Positions 38,133-46,829 of a DNA stretch of 64,000 nucleotides are shown piece after piece. The stretch is from Paludibacter sp. Its GTDB lineage: Bacteria; Bacteroidota; Bacteroidia; Bacteroidales; Paludibacteraceae. The translations under genes were made by a program, and so were the position numbers. The stretch spans positions 1-64,000 of the forward strand of contig JAQTUE010000009.1 of NCBI GenBank assembly GCA_028710415.1, in the 5' to 3' direction. Below the pieces are notes generated by a model. That model was not told where the DNA came from. It saw only the letters and a list, made by a program, of their open reading frames with translations, and searched no databases. The stretch's first letter is position 1. Each line of letters begins with the position of its first letter.

Positions 38133-38144
38133 CACGGAACGTGG

Positions 38145-38330
38145 AGATAATGCCATGATAATACCATGATGATACACTGGTTTCGTAAGAGATAAGCACT
38201 AGTTACGCTATATATACGTATATAACCCGTACCCATTAAAAGGAGCGTATTATATACGTAACTACCGCATAAGGTTACGGAAAGACCAAAAGAATACCGG
38301 TATTATCATGGTATCATCATGGCATTATCC
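38145..38330. repeat. 186-bp imperfect inverted repeat (MITE-like)
   Basis: The left arm starts agataatgccatga and the right arm ends catggcattatcc. The outer 30 or so bases pair with only a few mismatches and contain atacca/catga steps. Inner parts also pair imperfectly (tttcgtaag...agttacgctatat against atatacgtaact...ttacggaaa). There is no ORF inside. It looks like a non-autonomous mobile element or a long RNA hairpin. Confidence 0.7.
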
Positions 38331-38534
38331 AGCCATTCCCGAACCTGGATAAAACAGAATTTAGATTTGAACGTGGATAAACGCTGAGTAGGCGGATGGC
38401 ACATTCCTGTTTTACGGAATCAAAAAACGGATCAATAAAATACTGTATATTTTGATTTTAAGACCTGACTTAGATTCTTCTGAATAAAATAGTTCGAATT
38501 AAATCAGGCAATCCTATGAAGTTGATTTACAAAG

Positions 38535-38577
38535 ACAACGCCGTCAATCAGTTTCCTGCTTGACGGCGTTGTTTGTA
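38535..38577 (+). terminator. Orphan rho-independent terminator
   Basis: acaacgccgtcaa (38535-38547) and ttgacggcgttgt (38560-38572), then T-rich sequence. No gene ends nearby: the closest plus-strand stop is 750 bases upstream. It may end a small RNA or a very short peptide gene (ATG 38516, about 15 codons). Confidence 0.75.
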
Positions 38578-38625
38578 TTGTATAATACGCGTATTGTCCT
38601 GAAATTTGTTTACACTTTAAATATT

Positions 38626-38653
38626 ACTACTTCCTACCTACTACCAACTACCT
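38626..38653. repeat. Heptamer tandem array (reverse complement of TAGTAGG type)
   Basis: Four 7-bp units (actactt, cctacct, actacca, actacct). On the other strand they are the same unit as the array at 51005-51032. Confidence 0.75.
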
Positions 38654-38661
38654 ACTCATTT

Positions 38662-38711
38662 CTCAAACTTTTCAAACCTTTCAAACTCTTCAAACTCTTC
38701 AAACTCTTCAA
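38662..38711. repeat. 9-bp tandem array, copy 2
   Basis: Five to six units of ttcaaactc and variants, ending 9 bases before the GT2 stop codon on the minus strand. Confidence 0.85.
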
Positions 38712-38719
38712 TCTTTCCC

Positions 38720-39889
38720 TTATTTCCACCTTACTGATTTTCCCCGTGAGGTGATTCTGCCGACTGTAAGGATATACAGGCTAACCAAGGGCAGGAAAAT
38801 ATCGAAAACAGGCAGGGTGAACAGATACTTTCGTTCTCCAAAGTGCGTTGATGATTTGTTTACGATAACCATCTGGAGGATTAAACGGGCAACAAACAAC
38901 ACGGCACCGGCGATCATGGTAATTAAATTACCAACAACCAAGGTCAGGATGAGTGAAAGGTAAAACAGGCCACGGGTCATTGGTTCGAGGGACAGCCTGA
39001 ATTTACTGGATGCTTTATAATACGAAGACACCGACAAATGACGTTCTTTCTGGTAAAACCAGCTACTGAAGGATTTATTTGGTTCGGACCAGGTGATACT
39101 ATCCGGAGCGATCTCCACCTTGGTATTATTTTTATTGCTTGCCTTATTCACAAACAAATCATCATCACCCGAAATAAGTTTCAGGTTGGAAGCAAAGCCT
39201 TTATTTGTAAAAAAAGTCTCCTTGCGATAAGCAAGGTTACGTCCCACCCCCATATATGGTTTGCGGGCAAGAGCCATTCCCATGTACTGCAAGGCAATAA
39301 ACAAGGTGTCGTAGGTTATTAAACGGTTCAGGAAACCCTTTTTATTTAAATAAGCACCATAACCCAGGATAAAATCGGTTTCAGGGGTAAAGTTACGGGC
39401 CATGCGGGCAATCCAGGTATTATCCTCAGGCATGCAATCGGCATCGGTAAAAAGCAGCAGTTCGTTTTTGGCAGCTTTAATACCAAGTGTCAGGCCAAGC
39501 TTTTTCGTACTCAGGTTCCGGGCACCCACGGGTACAAAGGTAGTACGCAGGTTGGGGTATTCAACACTTAAATCGTTGAGCAAGCCTTCGGTTTCATCAG
39601 TTGAACCGTCATTGATGACGATGACTTCAAAATCAGGATATTCCTGTTGCAGGACAAAAGGCAAAAATTGACGCAGGTTATCCGCTTCGTCTTTTGCACA
39701 GATGATGACAGAGACAGGAGGTTGTTCAGCCAAAAAGGATACTTTGCCCTTATTTGTTTTGGAACGGAGCCTCAAAACGCCATTCACATACCGTAAGTAA
39801 AAATAGAGTTGATAGAAAAATGCCACGCACAAGATTCCAAAGGCAATTAATTCTATCAAAGAAAAAGAAAAACCGTAAATTTCTATCAT
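38720..39889 (-). CDS. Family 2 glycosyltransferase, membrane-associated
   Basis: 389 residues. One N-terminal membrane helix (LIELIAFGILCVAFFYQLYF) precedes a GT-A domain (about 50-280) with PPVSVIICAKDEADNLRQF at the start, the D-x-D region FTDADCMPED and a Q/R-x-x-W-like YQKERH region. Two or three C-terminal helices follow. It likely transfers a sugar to an envelope polysaccharide or lipid; the acceptor is unknown. It lies downstream of lysC and lysA on the same strand, 67 bases after lysA, with a perfect palindrome between. Confidence 0.85.
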   Translation of the reverse strand: MIEIYGFSFSLIELIAFGILCVAFFYQLYFYLRYVNGVLRLRSKTNKGKVSFLAEQPPVSVIICAKDEADNLRQFLPFVLQQEYPDFEVIVINDGSTDETEGLLNDLSVEYPNLRTTFVPVGARNLSTKKLGLTLGIKAAKNELLLFTDADCMPEDNTWIARMARNFTPETDFILGYGAYLNKKGFLNRLITYDTLFIALQYMGMALARKPYMGVGRNLAYRKETFFTNKGFASNLKLISGDDDLFVNKASNKNNTKVEIAPDSITWSEPNKSFSSWFYQKERHLSVSSYYKASSKFRLSLEPMTRGLFYLSLILTLVVGNLITMIAGAVLFVARLILQMVIVNKSSTHFGERKYLFTLPVFDIFLPLVSLYILTVGRITSRGKSVRWK

Positions 39890-39910
39890 ATCACAGGTTT
39901 CAGTAGTTCC

Positions 39911-39934
39911 CAGAATCCGCCCGGGCGGATTCTG
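39911..39934. repeat. 24-bp perfect palindrome between lysA and the GT2 gene
   Basis: cagaatccgccc followed by its exact reverse complement. There is no T-tract, so it is not a clear terminator; a REP-like element or mRNA processing/stability hairpin is possible. Confidence 0.6.
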
Positions 39935-39956
39935 ATAAGTTGGTTTAGGGTCGTTA

Positions 39957-41123
39957 CTATTTAGTCAACAATTCGTCGGACGTATAGCCTTTGGGAAGTT
40001 TGCGCAGGTTATATTGTGATGCCATAATTTCACCATAAGCTCCGGCTGAACGCAAGGCAATCATATCGCCACGTTTCGTTTCGTTCATATAATATTCTTT
40101 GACAAAGGTATCGGAGGATTCACAAATCGGGCCTACCACATCATACTCAACTTCAGGCAATTCTGAGCTTAAATTTTCAATACGATGGTATGCCTGATAC
40201 AAGGCAGGGCGTATCAAATCGGTAAATCCGGCGTCCAGGATAACGAATTTCTTGGAAGTACCTTGCTTTACATACAATACCTTTGAGATCAGGCTTCCGC
40301 ATTGGGCAACCACGGCACGTCCCAATTCAAAATGGAGAGTCTGGTTAGGCTGCAGAACCAAATGATCGCGGAAAATCTTAAAATAAGCTTCAAAGTCAGG
40401 TATTGGAAAATGATTCGGGTGTTCATAATTGATACCCAGACCACCACCAACATTGATATGGTCGAGAACGATATTTCTGGTTATAAACAGTTCCTGCAAT
40501 TCATTGGCACGGACACATAAATCCTGGAAGGAAGTCATGTCGGTTATTTGGGAACCAATGTGGAAATGAATACCAATCAGTTTTACATTCGGCAAACCAG
40601 GGAATAAATCAATCACCTGATTCAAATCGGACATATTGATACCAAACTTGTTTTCACTTAATCCGGTAGTAATATAATGGTGGGTATGTGCACTCACATT
40701 TGGGTTAATGCGTAATGCCACACTGGCGACTTTACCTTTGGCAGCTGCCAGCTCATTGATAACTTCCAGTTCGGGGATTGACTCAACATTGAAGCAAAAG
40801 ATATTATTATCCAGCCCCAGGTTAATTTCCCAGTCCGCTTTTCCAACTCCTGCAAATACTACCTGCAATGGAGATATCCCGGCATCGATAGCTGCCTGTA
40901 CTTCACCGCCACTGACGCAATCGGCACCAAGGCCGGCATTTTTAATTACTTCCAGGACACTTGTGTTTACATTCGCCTTCATGGCATAGTGCACATGGAA
41001 ATCGGATTTACCGGCTTGAAGATTTATTTCGGCAAGCGTTTTACGTAACACTTCCAGATCGTAATAGTAAAATGGAGTTTGTATTTCGCTGAATTTTTGA
41101 ACAGGGTATTTTGCTTTTATCAT
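39957..41123 (-). CDS. lysA: Diaminopimelate decarboxylase
   Basis: 388 residues from the ATG at 41123 (MIKAKYPVQKF). A longer in-frame reading starts at 41147 but adds an atypical leader. The PLP-binding lysine is in HYAMKAN, the phosphate-binding glycine loop is in NVGGGLGI, and the late motif is VGPICESSDTF. It makes L-lysine and CO2 from meso-diaminopimelate. It follows lysC on the same strand, with a 130-base spacer holding small hairpins. Confidence 0.95.
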   Translation of the reverse strand: MIKAKYPVQKFSEIQTPFYYYDLEVLRKTLAEINLQAGKSDFHVHYAMKANVNTSVLEVIKNAGLGADCVSGGEVQAAIDAGISPLQVVFAGVGKADWEINLGLDNNIFCFNVESIPELEVINELAAAKGKVASVALRINPNVSAHTHHYITTGLSENKFGINMSDLNQVIDLFPGLPNVKLIGIHFHIGSQITDMTSFQDLCVRANELQELFITRNIVLDHINVGGGLGINYEHPNHFPIPDFEAYFKIFRDHLVLQPNQTLHFELGRAVVAQCGSLISKVLYVKQGTSKKFVILDAGFTDLIRPALYQAYHRIENLSSELPEVEYDVVGPICESSDTFVKEYYMNETKRGDMIALRSAGAYGEIMASQYNLRKLPKGYTSDELLTK

Positions 41124-41256
41124 AATAATGTTACAAGTAGTCCCCAAATTCCCCGAAAAAGGGAATTGGAGACCATGTTTATAAATAGTATTTCAACAAT
41201 TGTGATTAATTCTCACAACATTCTTTTTAAAAGTCCCCTGAAGGGGATATAGGGGT

Positions 41257-42570
41257 CTAATTGAAAAGAGCTTTGCTCAATGCATTTAAAGCGCGTTTTT
41301 TATCTTCTGATTTAATCAGGAAAGAGATATTATAATTGCTGCCACCGTATGAAATCATGCGAACAGGAATTTCACTCAGTGCACTGACCACCTGAGCCTG
41401 GAAACCTACATTTTCGAAAGGCATGTCTCCTACGACGCAGATAATAACCATATCTTTATCCACAGTTACCGTACCGAATTTCTTCAGATCATTGACAATC
41501 TCGTCTAACCGTTTGGAATTATCTATGGAAACGGAGACTCCTACTTCGGAGGTGGTAACCATGTCAATAGGAGTCTGATACGATTCAAATATCTCGAACA
41601 CCTTGCGCAGGAAGCCATGGGCCAGCAACATACGTCCTGATTTGATTTTAATAGCTGTGATGCCATCTTTTGCAGCAACCGCTTCAATCTTCCCTTTTTT
41701 ACTTTTGGTGGATATCAAAGTGCCATGCGCCGTTGGGTCCATGGTATTTAATAAACGCACGGGGATATTATTCAGTTTTGCAGGGAGTATACAGGTCGGG
41801 TGAAGAATCTTGGCGCCAAAATAAGCTAACTCGGCTGCTTCTTCGAAATGCAATACCGGAACCGGCTGGGTGCCTTCCACAAAGCGTGGATCGTTGTTGT
41901 GCATGCCGTCAATATCCGTCCAGATCTGGATCTCATCAGCTTTCACAGCAGCACCGATTAAGGAAGCTGTATAGTCACTGCCGCCACGTTGCAGGTTATC
42001 GATTTCGCCATATATATTCCGGCAAATAAATCCCTGGGTAATATAAATGGTATTCCCCTGGTGTTCCACCAGTTGTTTTGCCAGGTTATCGGCTATATAA
42101 TTTGCATCCGGCTCCGCGTTCTTATCAATACGCATGAATTCCAATGCCGGAAGCAGCGCACTTTTCTCCCCAATCTCATTCAGATAAAGCTGAAAAATGG
42201 TGGTAGAAAGTAATTCCCCCTGGGCAAGAATGGCTTTTTCCTCGAATAAAGTAAATATCGATTTAGAAAAAGAACGAAGGTATTCAAAGAGTGATTTGGT
42301 AATAATGGTAGCTTCCGATTTAAATTCAGGAGTTTCAAACAACTCTTCCACTACATCAAAGTATTTTTGTTCCAGCGCATTAATTTTTTCCAGACCGCCG
42401 GAAATATTGTTTTTATACAGATAATCGGAAATCTCAATCAAACTGTTGGTTGTTCCCGACATAGCAGATAAAACTACTATTTTTTGTTCCCCATCGCAAA
42501 TTAGCTTCGCAACATCTCTCATGCGAGCGGCTGAACCTACGGACGTTCCACCGAATTTTAATACTTTCAT
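41257..42570 (-). CDS. lysC: Aspartate kinase (lysine-type)
   Basis: 437 residues. It starts MKVLKFGGTSVGSAARM, the aspartokinase signature. The kinase domain is followed by two C-terminal ACT domains, from about 300 on (SGRMLLAHGFLRKVFEIFES; VVGDMPFENVGFQAQVVSAL), which fits feedback control. It catalyses the first step of the aspartate family. Monofunctional, with no homoserine dehydrogenase fused. Pairing with lysA supports the lysine branch. Confidence 0.95.
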   Translation of the reverse strand: MKVLKFGGTSVGSAARMRDVAKLICDGEQKIVVLSAMSGTTNSLIEISDYLYKNNISGGLEKINALEQKYFDVVEELFETPEFKSEATIITKSLFEYLRSFSKSIFTLFEEKAILAQGELLSTTIFQLYLNEIGEKSALLPALEFMRIDKNAEPDANYIADNLAKQLVEHQGNTIYITQGFICRNIYGEIDNLQRGGSDYTASLIGAAVKADEIQIWTDIDGMHNNDPRFVEGTQPVPVLHFEEAAELAYFGAKILHPTCILPAKLNNIPVRLLNTMDPTAHGTLISTKSKKGKIEAVAAKDGITAIKIKSGRMLLAHGFLRKVFEIFESYQTPIDMVTTSEVGVSVSIDNSKRLDEIVNDLKKFGTVTVDKDMVIICVVGDMPFENVGFQAQVVSALSEIPVRMISYGGSNYNISFLIKSEDKKRALNALSKALFN

Positions 42571-42612
42571 TTCTTTCGTGTTAATTGTAATTGGACAAAA
42601 TAAAACTAGCTA

Positions 42613-42620
42613 CAAAAGTA
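42613..42620 (-). promoter_or_regulatory. lysC promoter -7 element
   Basis: On the minus strand TACTTTTG (plus-strand caaaagta) matches TAnnTTTG, about 45 bases upstream of the lysC start. Confidence 0.5.
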
Positions 42621-42645
42621 ATATTTTTTTCTCAATAATTTTTCA

Positions 42646-42676
42646 TTTGCCAATTCGATTATTTCCGCTACATTTG
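42646..42676 (+). promoter_or_regulatory. Promoter of the GH9-deacetylase gene
   Basis: TTTG at 42646-42649, a 19-base spacer, TACATTTG at 42669-42676: a near-perfect Bacteroidota promoter. The ATG follows 20 bases later. Confidence 0.7.
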
Positions 42677-42696
42677 CAAAAAAAAGCATTCTATTC

Positions 42697-45360
42697 ATGA
42701 TAAAAAGGATAGTATTGATATTCTTGTATACTTTCTGTATAAGTATGTTTTCCTTTGGGATAGATGCCTGGATTCGAATCAATCAGTTAGGGTATCTGCC
42801 AAATACTCAAAAAAAAGCAATCCTGCTGAGTGAAGCTCCCCTCAACATAACTGTTTTCACCATTCACGATGCACTCACCAACGAAGAATTAGGCTCGTTC
42901 AATACGATTGTCCCGTTTGGAGAATACGAATCTTTCAAAAGCACCTACACACTTGATTTCACCACCTTTAAACAACAGGGAGCGTTTTATATCAAAGCAG
43001 GCCTGATCTATTCCCCGACCATATTCATCAACAAAAACAGTTACCTGGGTACTGCTGATTTTTTATTGAATTACATGCGTCAGCAACGGTGCGGATACAA
43101 TCCATCCCTGAATGCCGTGTGCCATCAATTCGATGGTTATGAAGTAAACGGTGAGGAAATACAAAAACCAACAGAACCGGAGAACATACTCCCTCTTAAT
43201 CCCACGATATCTAAAAAAACAAAATCTTTATCTCCTAAATCATCAAGGAAAGTGATTCCGGTTGAAGTACAGGCGTCCATTCTGCCAAAATTTGTGAATG
43301 TTACCGGTGGCTGGCATGATGCATCGGATTATTTGCAATATGGCACAACCTCGGCCAATGCCATCTACCAAATGCTATTTGCCTATCAAATGAATCCGGG
43401 ATCATTTACGGATACCCATGATGCAAGTGGTAAAAATGTACCCAACGGGATTCCGGATATACTGGACGAAGCTAAATGGGGCCTGGATTGGTTGGTGAAA
43501 ATGAACCCGGCAAAAGAAGTGCTGTATTTTCAGATTGCTGACGATCGGGATCATGCCGGCTTCCGATTGCCCTCCGAAGATAAAGTAGACTATGGCTGGG
43601 GCCCAGGAACAGGGCGTCCGGTGTACCTGGCAACAGGGAAGCCGCAGGGCTTGTTCAAGAATAAAAACCGTACAACCGGCATTGCCTCCATTGCGGGCAA
43701 GTATTCTTCTGCCTTTGGCCTTGGATCGGAATTATTGAGGAAATTCTATCCTGCATTTGCAGACAGCTTAACCACAAAAGCACTTGAAGCCTTTCAATAC
43801 GGACAAAAATATCCGGGGGTATGCCAGACAGCACCCGGCAAGTCACCTTATTTTTATGAAGAGGAAAACTGGACTGATGACATGGAACTGGCAGCTGCCC
43901 AGCTTTACAGGTTGACCTATGATGGGAAATACCTGAAACAAGCAGCTGATTTCGGACGTATGGAGCCTGTCACTCCCTGGATGTGCTCCGATACTGCCCG
44001 CCACTACCAATGGTATCCGTTCATTAATTTAGGGCATTATATGCTGGCAAACGTCGAGAACCCACGCTACCGGAAAGAGTTTCTGGAAGATATGCGTACC
44101 GGACTTCAACGCGTAAGCTTACGGGCAAGCGAGAACCCTTTTCAAGTAGGCGTTCCGTTTATCTGGTGTTCGAACAACCTGACCACTGCCTTAGCCACCC
44201 AATGCCGTTTATACCGAACCCTGACCAACGATTCAACCTTCCTGGACATGGAAAACGCCCTGGTCGACTGGCTATTCGGACGCAACCCGTGGGGTAGCAG
44301 CATGATTGTGGGACTTCCTAAAATTGGGATTTCCCCCACTGATCCTCATTCTGCACTCTGGCACAACAATCACATTCCTGTATCCGGAGGGTTGGTGGAT
44401 GGCCCTGTGTATGGCAGCATTTATAAGAGTTTGATTGGCGTCCATTTATCCAAACCCGATGTCTACGAACGGTTTCAAACAGATAAGGTTGTTTATCATA
44501 ATGATTTTGCAGACTATTCAACCAACGAACCAACTATGGACGGTACAGCATCGCTCACCTATCTGCTTGCAAGCAAGCAACAGGAAGGCGTTCCCGATAA
44601 AACAGCCGATCGCAACCAATATACCTGCGGGGGCATTACGCGTACAGACATTACTAAAAAACAAATCAGCCTGGTCTTCTCGGGTCATGAATTTGCAGAT
44701 GGATATAAAATAGTCCGGAAAACATTGAAGAAGTTGAATATTAAGGCATCTTTCTTTTTTACCGGTGATTTTTACAGGAACCGGAAGAATAAATCAATCA
44801 TTAAAGGATTGCTGGAAGACCATCATTACCTGGGTGGGCATTCGGATAAACATCTATTATATTGCACTTGGCAAAAGAGGGATTCATTGCTAATAGATAA
44901 AAATACGTTTTTGACAGATATAAAAGCCAACTATACGGAAATGGAAAAAATGGGCATCCCTAAAAGTCAGGCACCCTTCTTTTTGCCCCCGTACGAATGG
45001 TACAACGACAGCATTAGCCAATGGTGTAAAGAAATCGGGCTACAACTGGTAAACTTTACTCCGGGTACTTTGTCGAATGCCGATTATACGATTCCGGAAA
45101 TGAGGGAAAAGTATTATTCGAGCAATGAGATTTATGCCAGGATCATGCAGGTTGAATCAAAACAAGGGTTGAACGGCAATATTTTATTATTCCATCTAGG
45201 TACAGACAAACGCAGGCAGGATAAATTCTATCCAAAACTATATACCTTGTTGCTGGAATTATCAAAAGCCGGGTATGATTTTGTGGATTTGTACCAGGCT
45301 ACCGATATAGTAGATAGAAATGTGGTTGCGAGCGGTAAAAAACAAAAAAGGAAGAACTAA
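42697..45360 (+). CDS. GH9 endoglucanase fused to a polysaccharide-deacetylase-like domain
   Basis: 887 residues. Signal peptide 1-22; an Ig-like CelD_N domain about 25-110; a GH9 (alpha/alpha)6 catalytic domain about 120-640 with GGWHDASDY (Asp pair near 208-212) and the late acid Glu in STNEPTMDG (about residue 609). A NodB-type domain spans about 655-880. In NodB the H-S-x-x-H motif (GHSDKH), the PPYEW region and the LLFHLG motif are present. The usual T-F-D-D is replaced by V-F-S-G-H-E, so deacetylase activity is doubtful or altered. The GH9 part likely cuts beta-1,4-glucan or a related glycan. A terminator overlaps the last codons. Confidence 0.85.
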   Translation: MIKRIVLIFLYTFCISMFSFGIDAWIRINQLGYLPNTQKKAILLSEAPLNITVFTIHDALTNEELGSFNTIVPFGEYESFKSTYTLDFTTFKQQGAFYIKAGLIYSPTIFINKNSYLGTADFLLNYMRQQRCGYNPSLNAVCHQFDGYEVNGEEIQKPTEPENILPLNPTISKKTKSLSPKSSRKVIPVEVQASILPKFVNVTGGWHDASDYLQYGTTSANAIYQMLFAYQMNPGSFTDTHDASGKNVPNGIPDILDEAKWGLDWLVKMNPAKEVLYFQIADDRDHAGFRLPSEDKVDYGWGPGTGRPVYLATGKPQGLFKNKNRTTGIASIAGKYSSAFGLGSELLRKFYPAFADSLTTKALEAFQYGQKYPGVCQTAPGKSPYFYEEENWTDDMELAAAQLYRLTYDGKYLKQAADFGRMEPVTPWMCSDTARHYQWYPFINLGHYMLANVENPRYRKEFLEDMRTGLQRVSLRASENPFQVGVPFIWCSNNLTTALATQCRLYRTLTNDSTFLDMENALVDWLFGRNPWGSSMIVGLPKIGISPTDPHSALWHNNHIPVSGGLVDGPVYGSIYKSLIGVHLSKPDVYERFQTDKVVYHNDFADYSTNEPTMDGTASLTYLLASKQQEGVPDKTADRNQYTCGGITRTDITKKQISLVFSGHEFADGYKIVRKTLKKLNIKASFFFTGDFYRNRKNKSIIKGLLEDHHYLGGHSDKHLLYCTWQKRDSLLIDKNTFLTDIKANYTEMEKMGIPKSQAPFFLPPYEWYNDSISQWCKEIGLQLVNFTPGTLSNADYTIPEMREKYYSSNEIYARIMQVESKQGLNGNILLFHLGTDKRRQDKFYPKLYTLLLELSKAGYDFVDLYQATDIVDRNVVASGKKQKRKN

Positions 45361-45378
45361 GTTGTTCTTCCTTTTTAT
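45345..45378 (+). terminator. Terminator overlapping the GH9 stop codon
   Basis: aaaaaggaagaac (45345-45357, last coding bases), loop including the TAA, and gttcttccttttt (45364-45376). The stem uses the final Lys/Arg/Asn codons. Confidence 0.85.
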
Positions 45379-45393
45379 TGCAATCTTACGATG

Positions 45394-45468
45394 GGTGGGA
45401 GACGGGGCTCGAACCCGCGACTTTCGGTACCACAAACCGACGCTCTAACCAACTGAGCTACAACCACC
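45394..45468 (-). tRNA. tRNA-His (GTG)
   Basis: The minus strand folds as a tRNA with anticodon GTG (plus-strand cac at 45431-45433), the extra G-1 of tRNA-His encoded at 45468 and C73 at 45394. The D, anticodon and T arms are normal (T-loop TTCGAGC). The acceptor stem is GTGGTTG against CTCCCAC: pairs 5 (T-C) and 6 (T-T) do not form. See findings. Confidence 0.9.
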
Positions 45469-45582
45469 ATGTTTATTGAGTGCAAAGATAATACAGCAAA
45501 TGATTTTGTGCAACTATTTTCTAAAAAAAAACAAGTATTTTTTGCAATAGGTTAACTCCCAACAAATAATGAATGAAATAAA

Positions 45583-46269
45583 ATGAAGTATACCCTTATT
45601 AATCCAAAAATAGAGGCTCAGATTACCGAAATACAGAGTAAAATCAGGCTCTCGATGAACGGAATTGTGTCCGATCAGATGACCCGAAATGGAATTCTCT
45701 ACAAAAAAAATTACGGAGTATCCATTCCACGCATCAAAGAAATTGCTTCGATGTATCCCCAAAATCATGAATTGGCTCAGCGTCTCTGGAATCTTCAGAT
45801 TCGTGAAACCATGATTCTGGCAACACTACTCGAACAGGTTGATACTTTCAATATCGATATGGCAAAACAGATGGCTGTAAGTTTTAACCAGATTGAAATC
45901 ATAGAACAAGCCTGTATGAATTTATTCTGCAAGCTACCCTTCGCCAATAAACTTTGCAGCGAGTTGATCCACTCAGAAACTACCTGGATGCAGATAACTG
46001 GGTATATACTGGCAGCGCGGATAATCGGAAAACTGGAAATATCCGAAATCAATGAGATTATTCTGCAGGCTCTACTAGTTTCCAATACCGAAAATCTACA
46101 TCTGTACAAAGCTGTCGCCCTTTGTCTAAGCCGTTTTTGCAGGAAAGGAAAGGAAACTGCCGCTTACATTCTGAAAGAAATAACAGCTTTCCCGCAAACA
46201 ACTTCTATCAGCCAACAGTATATTTCGACTGAAGTGAAACAAGAAATATTATTTTTGGATATATTATAG
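45583..46269 (+). CDS. DNA alkylation repair-like (AlkD-type HEAT repeat) protein
   Basis: 228 residues, all helical: SIPRIKEIA, RLWNLQIRETMILATLL and IEIIEQACMNLFCKLPFAN resemble the HEAT-like repeats of the AlkC/AlkD superfamily. True AlkD enzymes remove alkylated purines with Trp/Asp residues in a groove; an Asp/Trp pair equivalent is not obvious here, so activity is uncertain. It is followed by the Fur-family gene on the same strand, about 50 bases away. Confidence 0.7.
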   Translation: MKYTLINPKIEAQITEIQSKIRLSMNGIVSDQMTRNGILYKKNYGVSIPRIKEIASMYPQNHELAQRLWNLQIRETMILATLLEQVDTFNIDMAKQMAVSFNQIEIIEQACMNLFCKLPFANKLCSELIHSETTWMQITGYILAARIIGKLEISEINEIILQALLVSNTENLHLYKAVALCLSRFCRKGKETAAYILKEITAFPQTTSISQQYISTEVKQEILFLDIL

Positions 46270-46291
46270 CAAAAGATAGCGTAAAAAATTG

Positions 46292-46299
46292 TACTTTTG
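46292..46299 (+). promoter_or_regulatory. -7 element ahead of the Fur-family gene
   Basis: TACTTTTG matches TAnnTTTG, 20 bases before the ATG at 46319, so the transcript would be almost leaderless. Confidence 0.5.
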
Positions 46300-46318
46300 T
46301 TGGTCTCATTTTTAATTG

Positions 46319-46777
46319 ATGAAAGAAGAAAATTCATACGAAGTAATTAAAGAGGTTTTCACCGATTATCTCAAAAAGCATCATCATCGCAAAACACCCG
46401 AGCGATATGCTATTTTGGAACATATTCACTCCTATGAAGGACATTTCAATGCTGACATTCTGTTCAATATCATGCAGAAAGATTATCGTGTCAGTCTGGC
46501 AACCGTATACAATACCCTTGAACTTTTACTGGAATGCAAACTGATTATCAAACACCAGCTTGGAGGCCAGTTTGCGCAATACGAAAAAGCATTCGGGAAT
46601 AACACGCATCATCATTTGATTTGCACCAACTGCGGAAAAGTAAAGGAATTCTCTGATAAATCTCTGAGGATATCCATTCAATCCCGTAAATTCGCACACT
46701 TTTATACTTCGCACTATTCATTGTATCTCTATGGATATTGCAGTAAATGCAAAGAATTACTCAAAAATTCAATTTGA
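46319..46777 (+). CDS. Fur-family metal- or peroxide-responsive repressor
   Basis: 152 residues from ATG 46319 (a TTG one codon earlier is less likely). A winged helix (KTPERYAILEHI; VSLATVYNTLELL) is followed by a dimerisation domain with the metal-binding run NTHHHLICTNCGKVKEF. Two C-x-x-C pairs (CTNC, CSKC) bind structural zinc. Fur, Zur and PerR cannot be separated by eye. Confidence 0.9.
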   Translation: MKEENSYEVIKEVFTDYLKKHHHRKTPERYAILEHIHSYEGHFNADILFNIMQKDYRVSLATVYNTLELLLECKLIIKHQLGGQFAQYEKAFGNNTHHHLICTNCGKVKEFSDKSLRISIQSRKFAHFYTSHYSLYLYGYCSKCKELLKNSI

Positions 46778-46829
46778 TTTAGTTTAAAACAGATTGAATA
46801 TTAGCTCATAAATATATTATTCCAACTAA

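Larger units (their letters stand above)
37781..38719. other. Gene-free, repeat-rich spacer
   Basis: About 940 bases between the dextran locus and the minus-strand GT2/lys genes. It contains a possible small basic ORF (37903-37995), two 9-bp tandem arrays (38088-38132, 38662-38711), a heptamer array (38626-38653), a long imperfect inverted repeat (38145-38330) and an isolated terminator (38535-38577). No intact conventional gene. Confidence 0.6.

Noticed and set aside
41225..41256. tcccctgaagggga hairpin as a possible lysC terminator or riboswitch
   Set aside because: The stem is short, the T-run is weak, and a similar sequence occurs inside the TonB-domain gene (about 53051-53063). The spacer is also far too short for a lysine riboswitch, which would in any case be upstream of lysC.
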